NCBI GenBank assembly: GCA_001247695.2
Contig: LGRX02027733.1
Location: 1-64,000 of the forward strand
Length of the DNA stretch: 64,000 bases
Direction: 5' to 3'
DNA from: Cymbomonas tetramitiformis
Lineage: Eukaryota > Chlorophyta > Pyramimonadophyceae > Pyramimonadales > Pyramimonadaceae
Below the pieces are notes generated by a model. It saw nothing but the letters and a program-made list of their open reading frames with translations. It was not told the origin of the DNA and made no database searches. Of the stretch, positions 21,540 to 31,760 are shown piece by piece; positions within the stretch are counted from its first letter, which is position 1, and every line of letters starts with the position of its first letter. A program made the position numbers and the translations under genes.

Positions 21540-21735
21540 TACGTAAAAATGATCCGTAGTAGTCATGATAGTAGTCATTTTGTGATTAGTACACGGGTCA
21601 TCGAAGTCATGATTTGAGTAGTACAGTGACCGCTCAAGTCATGACTTGAGTAGTACGGCAACCCTCAAACTCATGTTTTGAATAGTAAAAAAACCGACTA
21701 TTCAAGCGACTAATCATGAATACCTTAGTAGTCAT
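21540..21735. repeat. Short dispersed repeats of agtcatgacttgagtagtac type
   Basis: Five or more variants of (a/t)agtcatga(c/t)ttgagtagta within 190 bp, some inverted (tcaagtcatgacttgag is itself palindromic). They lie upstream of the BED-finger ORF; otherwise 21467–22130 holds nothing I recognise. Confidence 0.6.
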
Positions 21736-22129
21736 GAAGAGCCTTGTATCACATATCAATCATATCACATCGTTCAATAAACGGTCGTGCCCCCATCACT
21801 TCGCGTGGCATTTTGAGGGTCAAGATGGCCTCGCAGATCAAATTTCTGACAAGACATTAGCGAAAACGCAGCTCGAAAACTTGACATCAATGATCTCCGA
21901 ATTTTCAAATGGCCTTCGAGGAAGGCCATGTATCTACAAATAGAAAATCTTATTGTTTAACCCACCGTAAGAGAATTCTTGAAATACCTTTTTACCTCCG
22001 GAATGCATTGTCCCGCCAAAGAGTCATAATGAGTCCGATTCATCCGTACCATGTTTCTAGGACTTAATTCAACTCATAAACCTTCCAGAAACCCATGCTT
22101 GGGTTTGGTACCAAAACCCAATATAAGAC

Positions 22130-23560
22130 GGAGACGAGAGCTATTAAAAAAGGTAGGCAATTTAATTTAGATTATTTCTCTCTGATTTTAGATTAACCCA
22201 TTTTTCATGTTGATTTAGATTAAGTTTTTTTTATCTCATCCGGCTATTACCGGTGCATGCATCCATGACGCTGTACTGTACCTGTTGAGCTATCGCCATG
22301 CCATGCGAAATATTACACTGAAGAGTTGTCTTGCCGTGATGTCCATATGTCCGAATGGAACCAAAAACCGTCCGATTTTAATCGAACGGTTTTTGGTTCC
22401 ATTCGGAAAGATTCACGGCCGTGAATCTAAAAGTCACGGCCGTGAATAACGACTCTTTACGCATAATGACTTTTATTATTTGCCATCTTTGCCACAATAG
22501 ACACTCACGGCGTGTTCTGCTTGAAAAAAAGTAAGTAACTTGAAGCCTTGAGCTTCAAGTTACTGAAAGATATGTATCTTGGCAGTATGTGTGCCAAGTT
22601 TCGTGCTCTAGGACGCACGGGAAGCCCTCGGCTGTTTGGCATCTTTGGGTTTGGGTGTCACGTTCGAACCCAAACCCAAAACATCTGCCTTAGAAATAGA
22701 TTGCGCGTTTCGCGCACAAGTAACTTGAAGCCTTGAGCTTCTGGTAACTTAAATATATGTACCATGGTAGTATTCGTGCCAAGTTTCGTGCGTTAGGACG
22801 CACGGGAAGCCCTCGGCTGTTTGGCATCTTTGGGTTTGGGTGTCACCTTCGAACCCAAACCCAAAGGCAAAGGCATAGGACAGTTTCGTAGATTCTGTCC
22901 CGATGCCTTTGCAACCTCGCTTGCTAACTCATATTACAATGAATATTCAACATTCAAGCGTTGGATACCCCACGCCAACGGGAAGCGCTCGGCTGATTTG
23001 TTATTTGGGTATGCGCACCCAAATGACAAAAAACGCATCTTTGAAACTCGTTAGTTTCAAAGATGCGTGGCCGATGCCTTCGTGCTTATGTGTGTTAATC
23101 CATATGAAATATTCCATGGAATAAATGTGAATATCCCGCACAAACGGGAAGCGCTCGGCCGTTTTGTAAAATTAGGGTGCACCCAAAATACAAAACGCAT
23201 CTTTGAAACTCGGAAGTTTCAAAGATGCTTGCCGGTCGCGTGCAGCGGTAAAAGGCAAGTCAAAGGGTTTAGGATATAGAAGAAGTACAGGGGCCTTTTT
23301 TAAAAGCAGAACACGCCAGCGAACAAAGCTTTTTGGAGGCTTCCTCATGATGGCTAGCGGGAACTAGAGCGTTTGACCTGTGTGCACATGATTTGAACAG
23401 GAGTCGTGAAAAGGACCACCGGGCATAGCCGGATGACATAAAGAAAACTTAATCTAAAATCAACATGAAAAAGAGTTAATCTAAAATCAGCAATAAATAA
23501 TCTAAATTAAATATTTTTCCATTAAAAAACGCTTCTACGGTGGGTATACCCACCGCAAGA
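22130..23560. mobile_element. Foldback element with nested inverted repeats and a hairpin array
   Basis: Outer arms of roughly 110 bp (about 22150–22260 and the reverse complement at about 23410–23540) share taatttagattatt, gattttagattaac, tttcatgttgat and catccggctat blocks. An inner pair (22507–22530; 23293–23317, ggcgtgttctgctt) is also inverted. Between them are several strong hairpins: 22351–22406 (21-bp arms), 22644–22680 and 22824–22863 (12-bp cccaaacccaaa arms), 23033–23068 (16-bp arms) and 23197–23228 (14-bp arms). Two long direct copies (about 22530–22700 and 22720–22870) surround the middle hairpins. No protein is encoded, so it would be non-autonomous. Confidence 0.75.
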
Positions 23561-24857
23561 TTCTCAGAATATGCAATAATGTGTCAAAGTGAAGCGAGTG
23601 GAACAGTTGGAACGACGGAGGCGCAGTGTCACAGTTATTTGAAAGATCGGTGGAGCGGAGGTACTGTATCAGATTTCAAACTCTCGGTGGGTTCGGCCTC
23701 GCAAGGTTGATATGTTTGTGAAAGGTGTTATTACCATCTTGCTGTTTACAAACGCGATTATACTGGTCGAGCTAGGGATACCGAAGTGAAGATGTGTCAC
23801 GTAACTCTTACTTTATAACATGACAATACAATTTGTCAATTTCGGTTCAATGAACATTGAAAAAACCCTTTAAAACGAATAGGACGGAATTGAAAACATA
23901 TCTCCAAGCCAGAGCAGTGTCACAGTGCGCCCATCTCCATCGAAATTGTTGAAACATACTCCTGAAAGTTCCTAAGTTGCTTCTATCATCTTTAAAACCA
24001 AAAGCCGGACGCTTGACGATCAGGGCGTAAACTCCACGTGCTGTTTAGGAATGGCTTTCGCCATTAGCAGACGCGACGATGGTTGCTGGTTTGTGATCAT
24101 TGGGTGTTGCAGTCACGGATGCTTGTGCTACACATCCGCAAGGGGGTAGATGCCCAAGTCGTTGGAACTATCTATAAGGTATGGCTTCGTTGCTTCAAAC
24201 CTTGTAGTGTTACCCGACTGAAGCTTGCACTGTCACATGAGACGTCAAGAAATGTGGTGCACGGTGAGGTGGCGCATGATTTACAGACGAAGACGTGTAT
24301 TTGGAGTTTCCCGAAGATAACCGCAATCACCGTTTGAAGTCCGAGATGCATTGACGACGCGACGATCAAATATGTTGGAGCTCGTCGGAAGTCGGAAAGT
24401 AGTGAAAGCGGGTTGGTGTGCGTGAAGTGCCGCTGTTTGAAATCCACGCATGCCCATCGTGTCAGCGCGGGAAAACAGAAGGGGGAAGTCGACAGTCCCG
24501 ACCGAGCAGTAGAGCATAATTCGCGCGTGGAGCGTTTTCCGTAACCGGGAGAAGTTGCTGACGCCACAAAATATGTATGTCCACGTGTCCCATAGCATAG
24601 CTAAATGGTACACACCATTTGTTTTTAATTACTATACCGCTCAGCGCTCTGTAGCCTCACAATCGCATACACACATCATAAGCATATCGCATACATCACG
24701 GTATTAGCCATCGAATAACATGTAAATGCGTGTAGAGAAATGATGAAATGGTCGTGATCGTGATAATCATACGCACGCACGCGCGCGCGCACATACGCAT
24801 CCACGTCTTATCATGTTCATCACACCTGATTGTAGTATTGTTTCCATGTATGTGACC
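23561..24857. other. No gene or clear repeat recognised
   Basis: Unique-looking sequence of moderate GC with only short frames. It ends in a gcacgcacgcgcgcgcgc tract near 24773–24790. Confidence 0.4.
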
Positions 24858-25267
24858 TGCTGAAATCTGTATAGGCAGCCCTGACCGGGAGTCCCGGTGC
24901 AGGCCCCTATGGCAGATTCCTAGGTAGCCAACACTGGACCGTGACTGATCCGTAAGCCTGTGCTGTGACACACCGAGTGTCACAGGTAGCTAGACTCGAG
25001 ACCGTTCCGACTCCGTGACCGTTCCGGGTATATCTAGCTTAGGGTTTATTTCTTATACGAGTTTATCTATATTGGTTCACTGACTGTCTGATATCTTGAA
25101 CCGGGATATTCCAGTAGGTCGTGGACCCATTCCACGCTATATTCCACAGCTAGTTTGGCCATGATTGGCTAAAGCAGCCGCTTGGAGAGGTGGTGCGCGA
25201 CGTTTATACGAGTTTATCTATATTGGTTCACTGACTGTCTGATATCTTGAACCGGGATATTCCAGTA
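24858..25267 (+). mobile_element. Deletion-derived small LTR element (LTR + leader + partial LTR)
   Basis: Begins TGCTGAAATCTG, ends ATTCCAGTA, and is flanked by the 5-bp duplication TGACC (24853–24857 and 25268–25272). A full LTR (24858 to about 25110) is followed by about 92 bp of leader starting ggtcgtggac and then the last 65 bp of a second LTR (tttatacgag...ccagta). It is the same family as element B; an internal deletion removed all coding sequence and most of the 3' LTR. Confidence 0.85.
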
Positions 25268-27040
25268 TGACCAAAGATTCAAAATGCATGGTAACGGCAT
25301 GTATACTGAGAGCCGTTGTCATCGAATAGCGTGCTAAAGGTCAGGTGCGCTGGGAATGGCGCCTAGATTTCGTAGGATTTCCGCATATCATTATTTGGAT
25401 CCGAGCAAATCTTACTCGATGATGAATTTTCGCGGATTTGCCCAGATATAAATGGATCCTAGTGGACGTTTGCGTATCGTTCACGAGCTCTTGATCGAGG
25501 CAGATGTCTATTAGGACACGCCTATCGACATGTCATGTGTTTCGTTCGTACGTACTACGACGTCACGAGTCCAGCGAATGATACAATGCAGAGTTGCAGA
25601 CTGCGGTTAACATTTTCAATGTCACTGCACCAAATAGATATCGAAATTAAGGCTAGGTATCGGTTTGGCCGATTATTTGATTATCGGAATGCGTAGAATT
25701 ATCAGTCGTATCGAATCGGTTTAGAGATTGTGCACGATATTCGGATGTGTTTGTCTTATCAAAGAGACCGTTCCGTGGGAGATCCAAACTAAATATCGAA
25801 TCGGGTTGGCAACGCAAAGCCCTCAATCGATTCGAAAATGGAAACTTCAAAACTGCTCGTATTAATCGATCATTGGGTCCTTTCCAAGTGGCATGCCATA
25901 ACTGTCAACATAGTTCAGAAAACAGACTACGTCTGTAGCGGGCGTCGTTAATCGAATCAGGCATGTCTTGCTTCGAAACCCTCAATCGAATTGGTTTCTT
26001 CACGCAAAGCCCGCAATCAAATTAATTTATTAGGGGTGCAAAGCCCTCAGCCGAACTGATTGAGGGGCTTAAAGCCCATAATCGAATTGGTTTAGAGCCC
26101 TGTCCACATACAATCTTCAATCGATGGCTCCGGACGATTTTTGACAGTCACTTTGTAATCGATTGCGATTTAAAAACCGACACCCAGTCTTAATTCGGAA
26201 TGCTGTAGGTAAAACATCGCAACACAAACGAGTGTCGATTTACATTTTCCATATATCGATGCCGTAGTTAACAACCAACCCATACAAAGCACGATCGATC
26301 GATACCGAGCAAAAAGGGCGCTAAGTAGTAATATCCCATCATATGTACTATTAATTTTGATAAAATAAATCACTCATCACGGCGGAACAAATACGCCATC
26401 GATGGCAAGATAGAATGCACAACGAATGCTGACATTATGAGAAGATCAGCAAACAACTTTAAAACTCGTGCATTTTATATTATGAATGTGCGCTTCTGAC
26501 AATTTATCGTTCAACTTATGATCGATATCCAGATAATGCCAGCCACAATCATGCCCAACAACTCATAATATGGCTATTGCACAATCGTGTGCATATAGGA
26601 TGAAGCTCGCCACTGTCCGTTGCAAAACTATGTACAGCAAGTTTACCATCGTATGCACACACCCTAGTATAATACCCCTTACCAGTGTAATAAAGAAACA
26701 CACGGCCCTGCATCCGGTCTCCAATTGGCATCCAGAAAGGCAGCCCTGTCGGGCTCCAGCTCATGGGGGCTTTCCAATGCCAAGCTATCAGTATGTATTG
26801 CGATAGTGTATGTGGTTACTCCTTTGCAAGCTGCATGGACTGGATGATGACACTAGATTTGTTGCTAGGAGGCTTCAGGATATATCTCACATGGAGCAAG
26901 TCCAGATGATACAAATTTCAATTTTTTGATGCAGATTATCAGTTGCAATAAGAATACTTTCCATTTGCAGAGACGTGTAATAATATGACTGCAATTATAA
27001 ACCAATGACTTTACAATATGAGAGGAACACAATCAAGAGA
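25268..27040. other. Non-coding, with dispersed aaagccctcaatcgaattgg repeats
   Basis: No supported gene. Between about 25810 and 26110 at least five variants of (gc)aaagccc(t/g)caatcgaattggttt occur, sometimes inverted. The remainder, including 26110–27040, shows nothing I recognise. Confidence 0.4.
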
Positions 27041-28276
27041 TTAGATTTCTGGAGCATTTTGCACAGTTGCAGTGGTAGCTGGTGCCAGTGATTTCCCTGT
27101 TGTGCAGATTCTCAGCAGATCATCCGAGATCTCTTTCACCCAAGCCTGTCGCTCGATGCCTAAGATTGGCCCAAGGGCATGGCACGGACTCGTGAATCTC
27201 TGTGTCGAGTTTTGCCCTGCCTTTTGTTGTGCAATAAGGTAACCGTGGGTCCACACCAACAGAACGCCATATCCCAACAGTGGATTAAGAATGAAGAAAG
27301 TCCAACATATGCGCAGCACAGTTGGTGCAAACACCATCCAAACATCAGCTACAGTTGACATCGTGTCTGAGTCAGTATCGTCTGCTTGTGTAGACAAGCC
27401 TGGCTTTGGAATCGATATGTATGCGATGAGGTGTATGAAGAAGAGGGAAACGTTCAGAGGTTGCATGGCTAGCTCGCTCACCCAAATGCGCACCATTTCT
27501 GGCCTGTCTGATGTACCCCAGTTCCAAATGAATATATCAGTATTGAAATCATCGGCATCGTTGTTCTCCCTCTTGACCGGTTTGCGCCAGAAACAGTAGT
27601 GGAATGGGCCATAGTGCACATAGCACAAAAACATGGCTTGGAACAGATTTTCCACAGGAGTGAAGAGGTAGGAGAAACCGAGCGACATACTCATGATGAT
27701 CGCATTGCCTTGATGGTTGAGGAAGAATATAGGACGACGTTGCTCCTGATCAATATTTGACACCATATTGGTTTGCTGTTGTGGCGCTGGGCCGGCCTGA
27801 GGGGATGAGATGGCTCGGATTCCTTTCACTATACCAAATACCGCGGGCATGATTACACCAAGCAGCACGCCTCGAGGACCTATAAATAAGTAGCAGCAAA
27901 GCCAGACCTTCATTGCATCTCGCATGAACACCTTTGATGGGGGCGTCCTTACGTCGCCGACTACTGTTACATTATGCTCTTCCAAGCGTTTCCACACGTT
28001 CACCAAGGTGTGAGTATAAAGTCGTTTGTACCATGAGAAGAGAGTGCATGGCTCAAAGAGATATACTATTTCAACTTGGAGAAAGGCCCTCAGCCCAAGA
28101 CCATTTGAAGAAAGAGTCTTTAGTGTCCTCGGCTCAAAGAAGTCTGCAAGAGGGACTAACTGGGAGAACTCCTTAAGCTGACGTGTTGCCTCCTCAAGAT
28201 TGCCGCTTTCCAGATATGATAACTTCGCCTTCCATTCCAAGTGATATCTGCTCAGCCGGTCAATAACTCCCACCAT
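27041..28276 (-). CDS. Multi-pass membrane protein, unrecognised family
   Basis: ATG at 28276, 411 codons. The first ~120 residues are soluble and helical. Hydrophobic segments follow at roughly residues 125–150, 190–225, 270–290 and 310–345, with charged loops between; the C-terminus (after ~350) is soluble. No family was recognised. It lies 411 bp downstream of the THFVSHAW/TPR ORF on the same strand. The possible acceptor ggctgagcag just after its ATG and the odd Cys-rich, hydrophobic tail of the upstream ORF make it conceivable that the two are exons of one gene encoding a TPR protein anchored in a membrane. As a separate gene the ATG is acceptable. Codon use looks non-repetitive, unlike the transposons around it, so I take it for a host gene. 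Confidence 0.6.
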   Translation of the reverse strand: MVGVIDRLSRYHLEWKAKLSYLESGNLEEATRQLKEFSQLVPLADFFEPRTLKTLSSNGLGLRAFLQVEIVYLFEPCTLFSWYKRLYTHTLVNVWKRLEEHNVTVVGDVRTPPSKVFMRDAMKVWLCCYLFIGPRGVLLGVIMPAVFGIVKGIRAISSPQAGPAPQQQTNMVSNIDQEQRRPIFFLNHQGNAIIMSMSLGFSYLFTPVENLFQAMFLCYVHYGPFHYCFWRKPVKRENNDADDFNTDIFIWNWGTSDRPEMVRIWVSELAMQPLNVSLFFIHLIAYISIPKPGLSTQADDTDSDTMSTVADVWMVFAPTVLRICWTFFILNPLLGYGVLLVWTHGYLIAQQKAGQNSTQRFTSPCHALGPILGIERQAWVKEISDDLLRICTTGKSLAPATTATVQNAPEI

Positions 28277-28687
28277 ATATCAAATAACAGTTGACTTGCA
28301 TGGTAGGCTGACATGTCTTTTTACGCCTGATTTGGCATGCATGCTCTGATATCATGCCCAATGCCTAGTATGGATGGGATACACTCGACGAGTGATGAGC
28401 GTGCGGGCAGCCTTTCTCTAGATAGTATATACACCGATACCTGGCAATCTGACGTGTACCACATTCTGATATGAAAAAAGCACACACTCATGCCTGCTGA
28501 TAAGCACGTCTTATGCACATGCTTCTGACAAGGCATCAATCATCAGATGGAGAGACGGCCAATCAAGTTTGATGGATTGGTGAATTAGAAGAACCAACAG
28601 ATGGGGAAACAGTGGTTGTGGGGTGAAACATTCTTTGAGCACGACGAATAATTTGATGAAATCATCGGAATTCTCCACAACGACATT
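28277..28687. other. Short spacer or intron between the two minus-strand host ORFs
   Basis: 411 bp without a supported frame; either an intergenic spacer or an intron joining the two flanking ORFs. Confidence 0.4.
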
Positions 28688-30691
28688 TTAAGAAGGCAAG
28701 CCAGATATGTGTATCCCACTTTTAAAGGTCATATGCAAGCAAAAAGAGTGCAAGATAATCACGACTGTCGGAAGATAAAGGGTTTGTGAACTATGGATTC
28801 TGAAGTGTGTGGGGATGCATGCAAGTGCCTGAGTACAGCACAGGCCGCAGGGCAGGGCGTACAAGTACAGATCTGCGATGAATGGCTTGAGGCGTGCCAG
28901 CAAGGTATGCACCACATGTGCATCGTCACTCTCCCCACACTGTCCTCTCTTTGCAGTCTCGTTCAGCAAACCGCTCAATAATTCAATCTGTTCGGATGTT
29001 TCCTCCAAGTCTAAAGGCGGATCAATATATGAAACGCGAATACCATTATTAACGTCAGGCGGTTGGCCATATGCCCAGAAGTTTTCCCATCTCGCTGTGC
29101 TCAGCATAGGAACAATTTTCCTGACCAAAGAATCCTGCTTGGTGACTACAGAGTGTAACTCGTCTGTATTTGAAGGTGCTTCGATATCAGTGGATCCATT
29201 CTTACTCGGATACAGTAGTACTTTGAGATCCATAGCGGGAGGCAGCTTGCACTCGCAAACCAGCAAGGCCACCGAGAACTTCGCCGCCTGCACAATGGGA
29301 TGTGTGCCACCGTACAGTTTTGCTTGCTCCCTGCACAACGACTTCATCATCAAGATTCGGTCCTCGGCGGGCATGTTCTGCGCCAGCTGCTTCTGGTAGC
29401 CCAATATCTTCTCTGCAGGCATTGCTTCGTGAGAGTCAGCGACGAGCTTTATTTGCAGCGAGTCTGCCTCAGCACCGCGCTCCATTTCTTTGTACACGCT
29501 AGATAGGAATTCAATCAGTGGCCTCGTCTCTGTGTGCCCTTCCCCTAAGCGGCCCTCCAAAAGTTTCAGCGCACGCCTGCCCTCACCGAGGGCCTCATCA
29601 TATTGGTTGTGCATACGTGCCAGCTCTGCGTATGCAAAAATAAGATGCGCGAGCTCTTCATCATCAGTGTCCTCCACATGATTCTCACCGTTCTTCTGCA
29701 TGGCGATCTCATGCTTAACCATCTGCAGAAGCCACTCTTGCAGGCGTCGCACTACAGATGAGTTGAGGCTGTCAAAGCCGATACTCTCCTGGATCATCTC
29801 AAAGATCATGTCCTTATCCTCTGGGTATGAAGCATTCGCGTTTTCACAGGCAATGTCCTCAAAGATGCGTTTGATCCGCGAAAAATTGGATACCAGTGTG
29901 TTCACAAATTTACCCCGGTCTCCTGGGTGGAGGCATACGTCGAGCTGCGCATTGCACTGAATGGTTGTAATGATTTCATACAGGCACCACACACGGGAGA
30001 GACTGACAGGCTTGTGCCATGGTGCAAGCACAAGTACTGTGCGTTTGGACTGATCAATAGGAGGTTTCAAAACCTCATCTGGTCCACGTTTGGGCACCTC
30101 TTCCCATGGTGGCACATGCTGGTTGATCAGAAAAATATCAACGTAGAAGAAATTATTATTATTGAGGCTGCTCATATTCATGTGCTCCACATTGGTTGCG
30201 CTCTCTGCATCGTAGGCGACAAGCGCACCGTACAACGTGGAGAATCGAATGAGCCAAGCATGACTTACGAAGTGCGTGCACGGCCCAAACCAAGGCTGCG
30301 TTTGGTTATCCATATCGTAATATTTTCCGTATTTTCTCTCCCAGTATTCTAAGAAGCTGCTTGAGGGTTGGCATGCCAGAGCTGCTGTTGCCCCTCTGAT
30401 GCACTGATCTAGTGGACTGGGGTTATTGCCGAAGTCATTATCTTTCCCCCATACAACTTGGGCAGTTGTAACTTCTGTGTGGCCATGGAGAAAGTCGCTA
30501 TAGAATCTTTCCAAAAATCGGATGCTTACACCCAGTACTACTGTGGAACGTTCTTCGTCAAGTGCAGTCCTAGAGTCATAGTTGGCAGCTTGCTCTTTCA
30601 TGAAGTTCACAACAACCGACGTCGACGCATCGTTTGCATTCTCGTCAAGTAGCAAAGGCCTTATATCGCTTGTATAGTGATGACTTGCCAT
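28688..30691 (-). CDS. THFVSHAW/WCLYEI-domain protein with TPR-like repeats
   Basis: ATG at 30691, 667 codons. Residues ~130–245 carry THFVSHAW (139–146), FYVDIFLINQH (182–192), VLVLAPWHKPVSLSR and RVWCLYEI (233–240), the hallmark order of a TIR/HET-like domain I know from many algal and protist proteins, often fused to kinesin-light-chain-type TPRs. Residues ~350–435 fit TPR helices (AYAELARMHNQYDEALGEGRRALKLLE). The biochemical function is not established; signalling or ligand-triggered assembly is an inference from TIR-like folds. The last ~60 residues (after DLYLYALPCGLC) are Cys-rich and hydrophobic and may be intron read-through, with a donor-like TT|GTACGC at the point of change. Upstream sequence has no obvious repeat, supporting a host gene. 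Confidence 0.78.
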   Translation of the reverse strand: MASHHYTSDIRPLLLDENANDASTSVVVNFMKEQAANYDSRTALDEERSTVVLGVSIRFLERFYSDFLHGHTEVTTAQVVWGKDNDFGNNPSPLDQCIRGATAALACQPSSSFLEYWERKYGKYYDMDNQTQPWFGPCTHFVSHAWLIRFSTLYGALVAYDAESATNVEHMNMSSLNNNNFFYVDIFLINQHVPPWEEVPKRGPDEVLKPPIDQSKRTVLVLAPWHKPVSLSRVWCLYEIITTIQCNAQLDVCLHPGDRGKFVNTLVSNFSRIKRIFEDIACENANASYPEDKDMIFEMIQESIGFDSLNSSVVRRLQEWLLQMVKHEIAMQKNGENHVEDTDDEELAHLIFAYAELARMHNQYDEALGEGRRALKLLEGRLGEGHTETRPLIEFLSSVYKEMERGAEADSLQIKLVADSHEAMPAEKILGYQKQLAQNMPAEDRILMMKSLCREQAKLYGGTHPIVQAAKFSVALLVCECKLPPAMDLKVLLYPSKNGSTDIEAPSNTDELHSVVTKQDSLVRKIVPMLSTARWENFWAYGQPPDVNNGIRVSYIDPPLDLEETSEQIELLSGLLNETAKRGQCGESDDAHVVHTLLARLKPFIADLYLYALPCGLCCTQALACIPTHFRIHSSQTLYLPTVVIILHSFCLHMTFKSGIHISGLPS

Positions 30692-31280
30692 ACTATATTG
30701 CGTGGATGAAGTATATCAACTCCAACTGTTGTCATGCACCCAACAGCCAACACCACAATTCAATTTGAGTACATACAGCTATTTCGAAACAGTTGTAGTC
30801 ATTGCATTATGACATTTCACCAAAATATTGCCAGAATCTTCGCAACACAAATACATGAACAAATTCATGTTCGATCACTGCGGGCCATGATACCGGATAT
30901 CAATGTTAAAATTGCACTACTGTTACAGAGATGTTGATCATATGACCTGCAGTGATCGAAAATGTGCTTGTTCATGTATTTGTGTCGAAGATTCTTGCAC
31001 TATTTCTGTGGAATGTCATATTAACAATGAGATGAAAGGATTGATTTACATGTCCCAGTATGATACCGGGAATCTATCAATCAAACTTGGGTTGATCAGT
31101 TACATATCATCAAACACAGTGCATAATCATATAAAATGTATGTACATACTATACGTGGGTCTAGAAAATACATGTATACGGCAAATGCGGATTATTACAG
31201 CCGAGCAGGTTTCATGTTCAAGGAATGCCGGCAGAGATTCTATTGGAGTGTTGCCTATCTATATACAAGTCATGCCAATT
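30692..31280. other. Upstream region of the THFVSHAW gene, containing a long hairpin
   Basis: No coding frame. It contains the 30800–31029 inverted repeat listed separately and would include the promoter of the minus-strand gene. Confidence 0.4.
30800..31029. repeat. Imperfect inverted repeat, ~88-bp arms, 54-base loop
   Basis: 30800–30888 and 30943–31029 are imperfect reverse complements (shared blocks: ttgttcatgtatttgtgt, cgaagattct, gcagtgatcga, gaaatgtcat/gaatgtcat). The shape would suit a MITE or a long hairpin RNA; no coding potential. Confidence 0.8.
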
Positions 31281-31282
31281 TA

Positions 31283-31760
31283 TGATGGGCAATAGCAAGC
31301 AGGCGCTGGGCGCCAGGGTATTCTGCTGGCAGAATCGTGTTGTTGCGGAGGTGGTGGGAGTCCAGGTGGATGACTAAGGGGGACGCTTCGAAGGCAGGTG
31401 CTAGTGGTGCGGCGGGGTGCTTGAGGTGGCCTATGCAGTCGCATAGGCCATTGGGCGGGGGCTGGCAGCCTCTCACAGGTGATGAGCCAGAGCGGCCTGC
31501 ATCGAAGCCTAGGAGACTTTGGAAAGTGAGGCTCGGGGCCGGGGAAGTGCACGGGGCCGGCTGGCCCTGCAGCATGGTACAGTACGTACCGCCCATGGAA
31601 GAAGGTGATTGAGTGTATTGGGGAGCCTATGATTAGGGGATCTATGATGACTTGTGCTGTTGTGGATACTGCTGGGAATATATATGAATAGCCCTTTGGG
31701 GGGAGCTGCCAGGCTTTGTACCTGTTGCTGCGGACAACCTAGGTATCAGAGTTGTCTAAG
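31283..31760 (+). repeat. Possible decayed LTR ending in a primer-site-like motif
   Basis: A GC-rich block distinct from its AT-rich surroundings, beginning tgatgggcaatagc, ends at ggacaaccta followed by GGTATCAGAG at about 31741, nearly the tRNA-iMet complement TGGTATCAGAG. The arrangement fits a solo, decayed 5' LTR plus primer site. No partner LTR seen. Confidence 0.35.
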
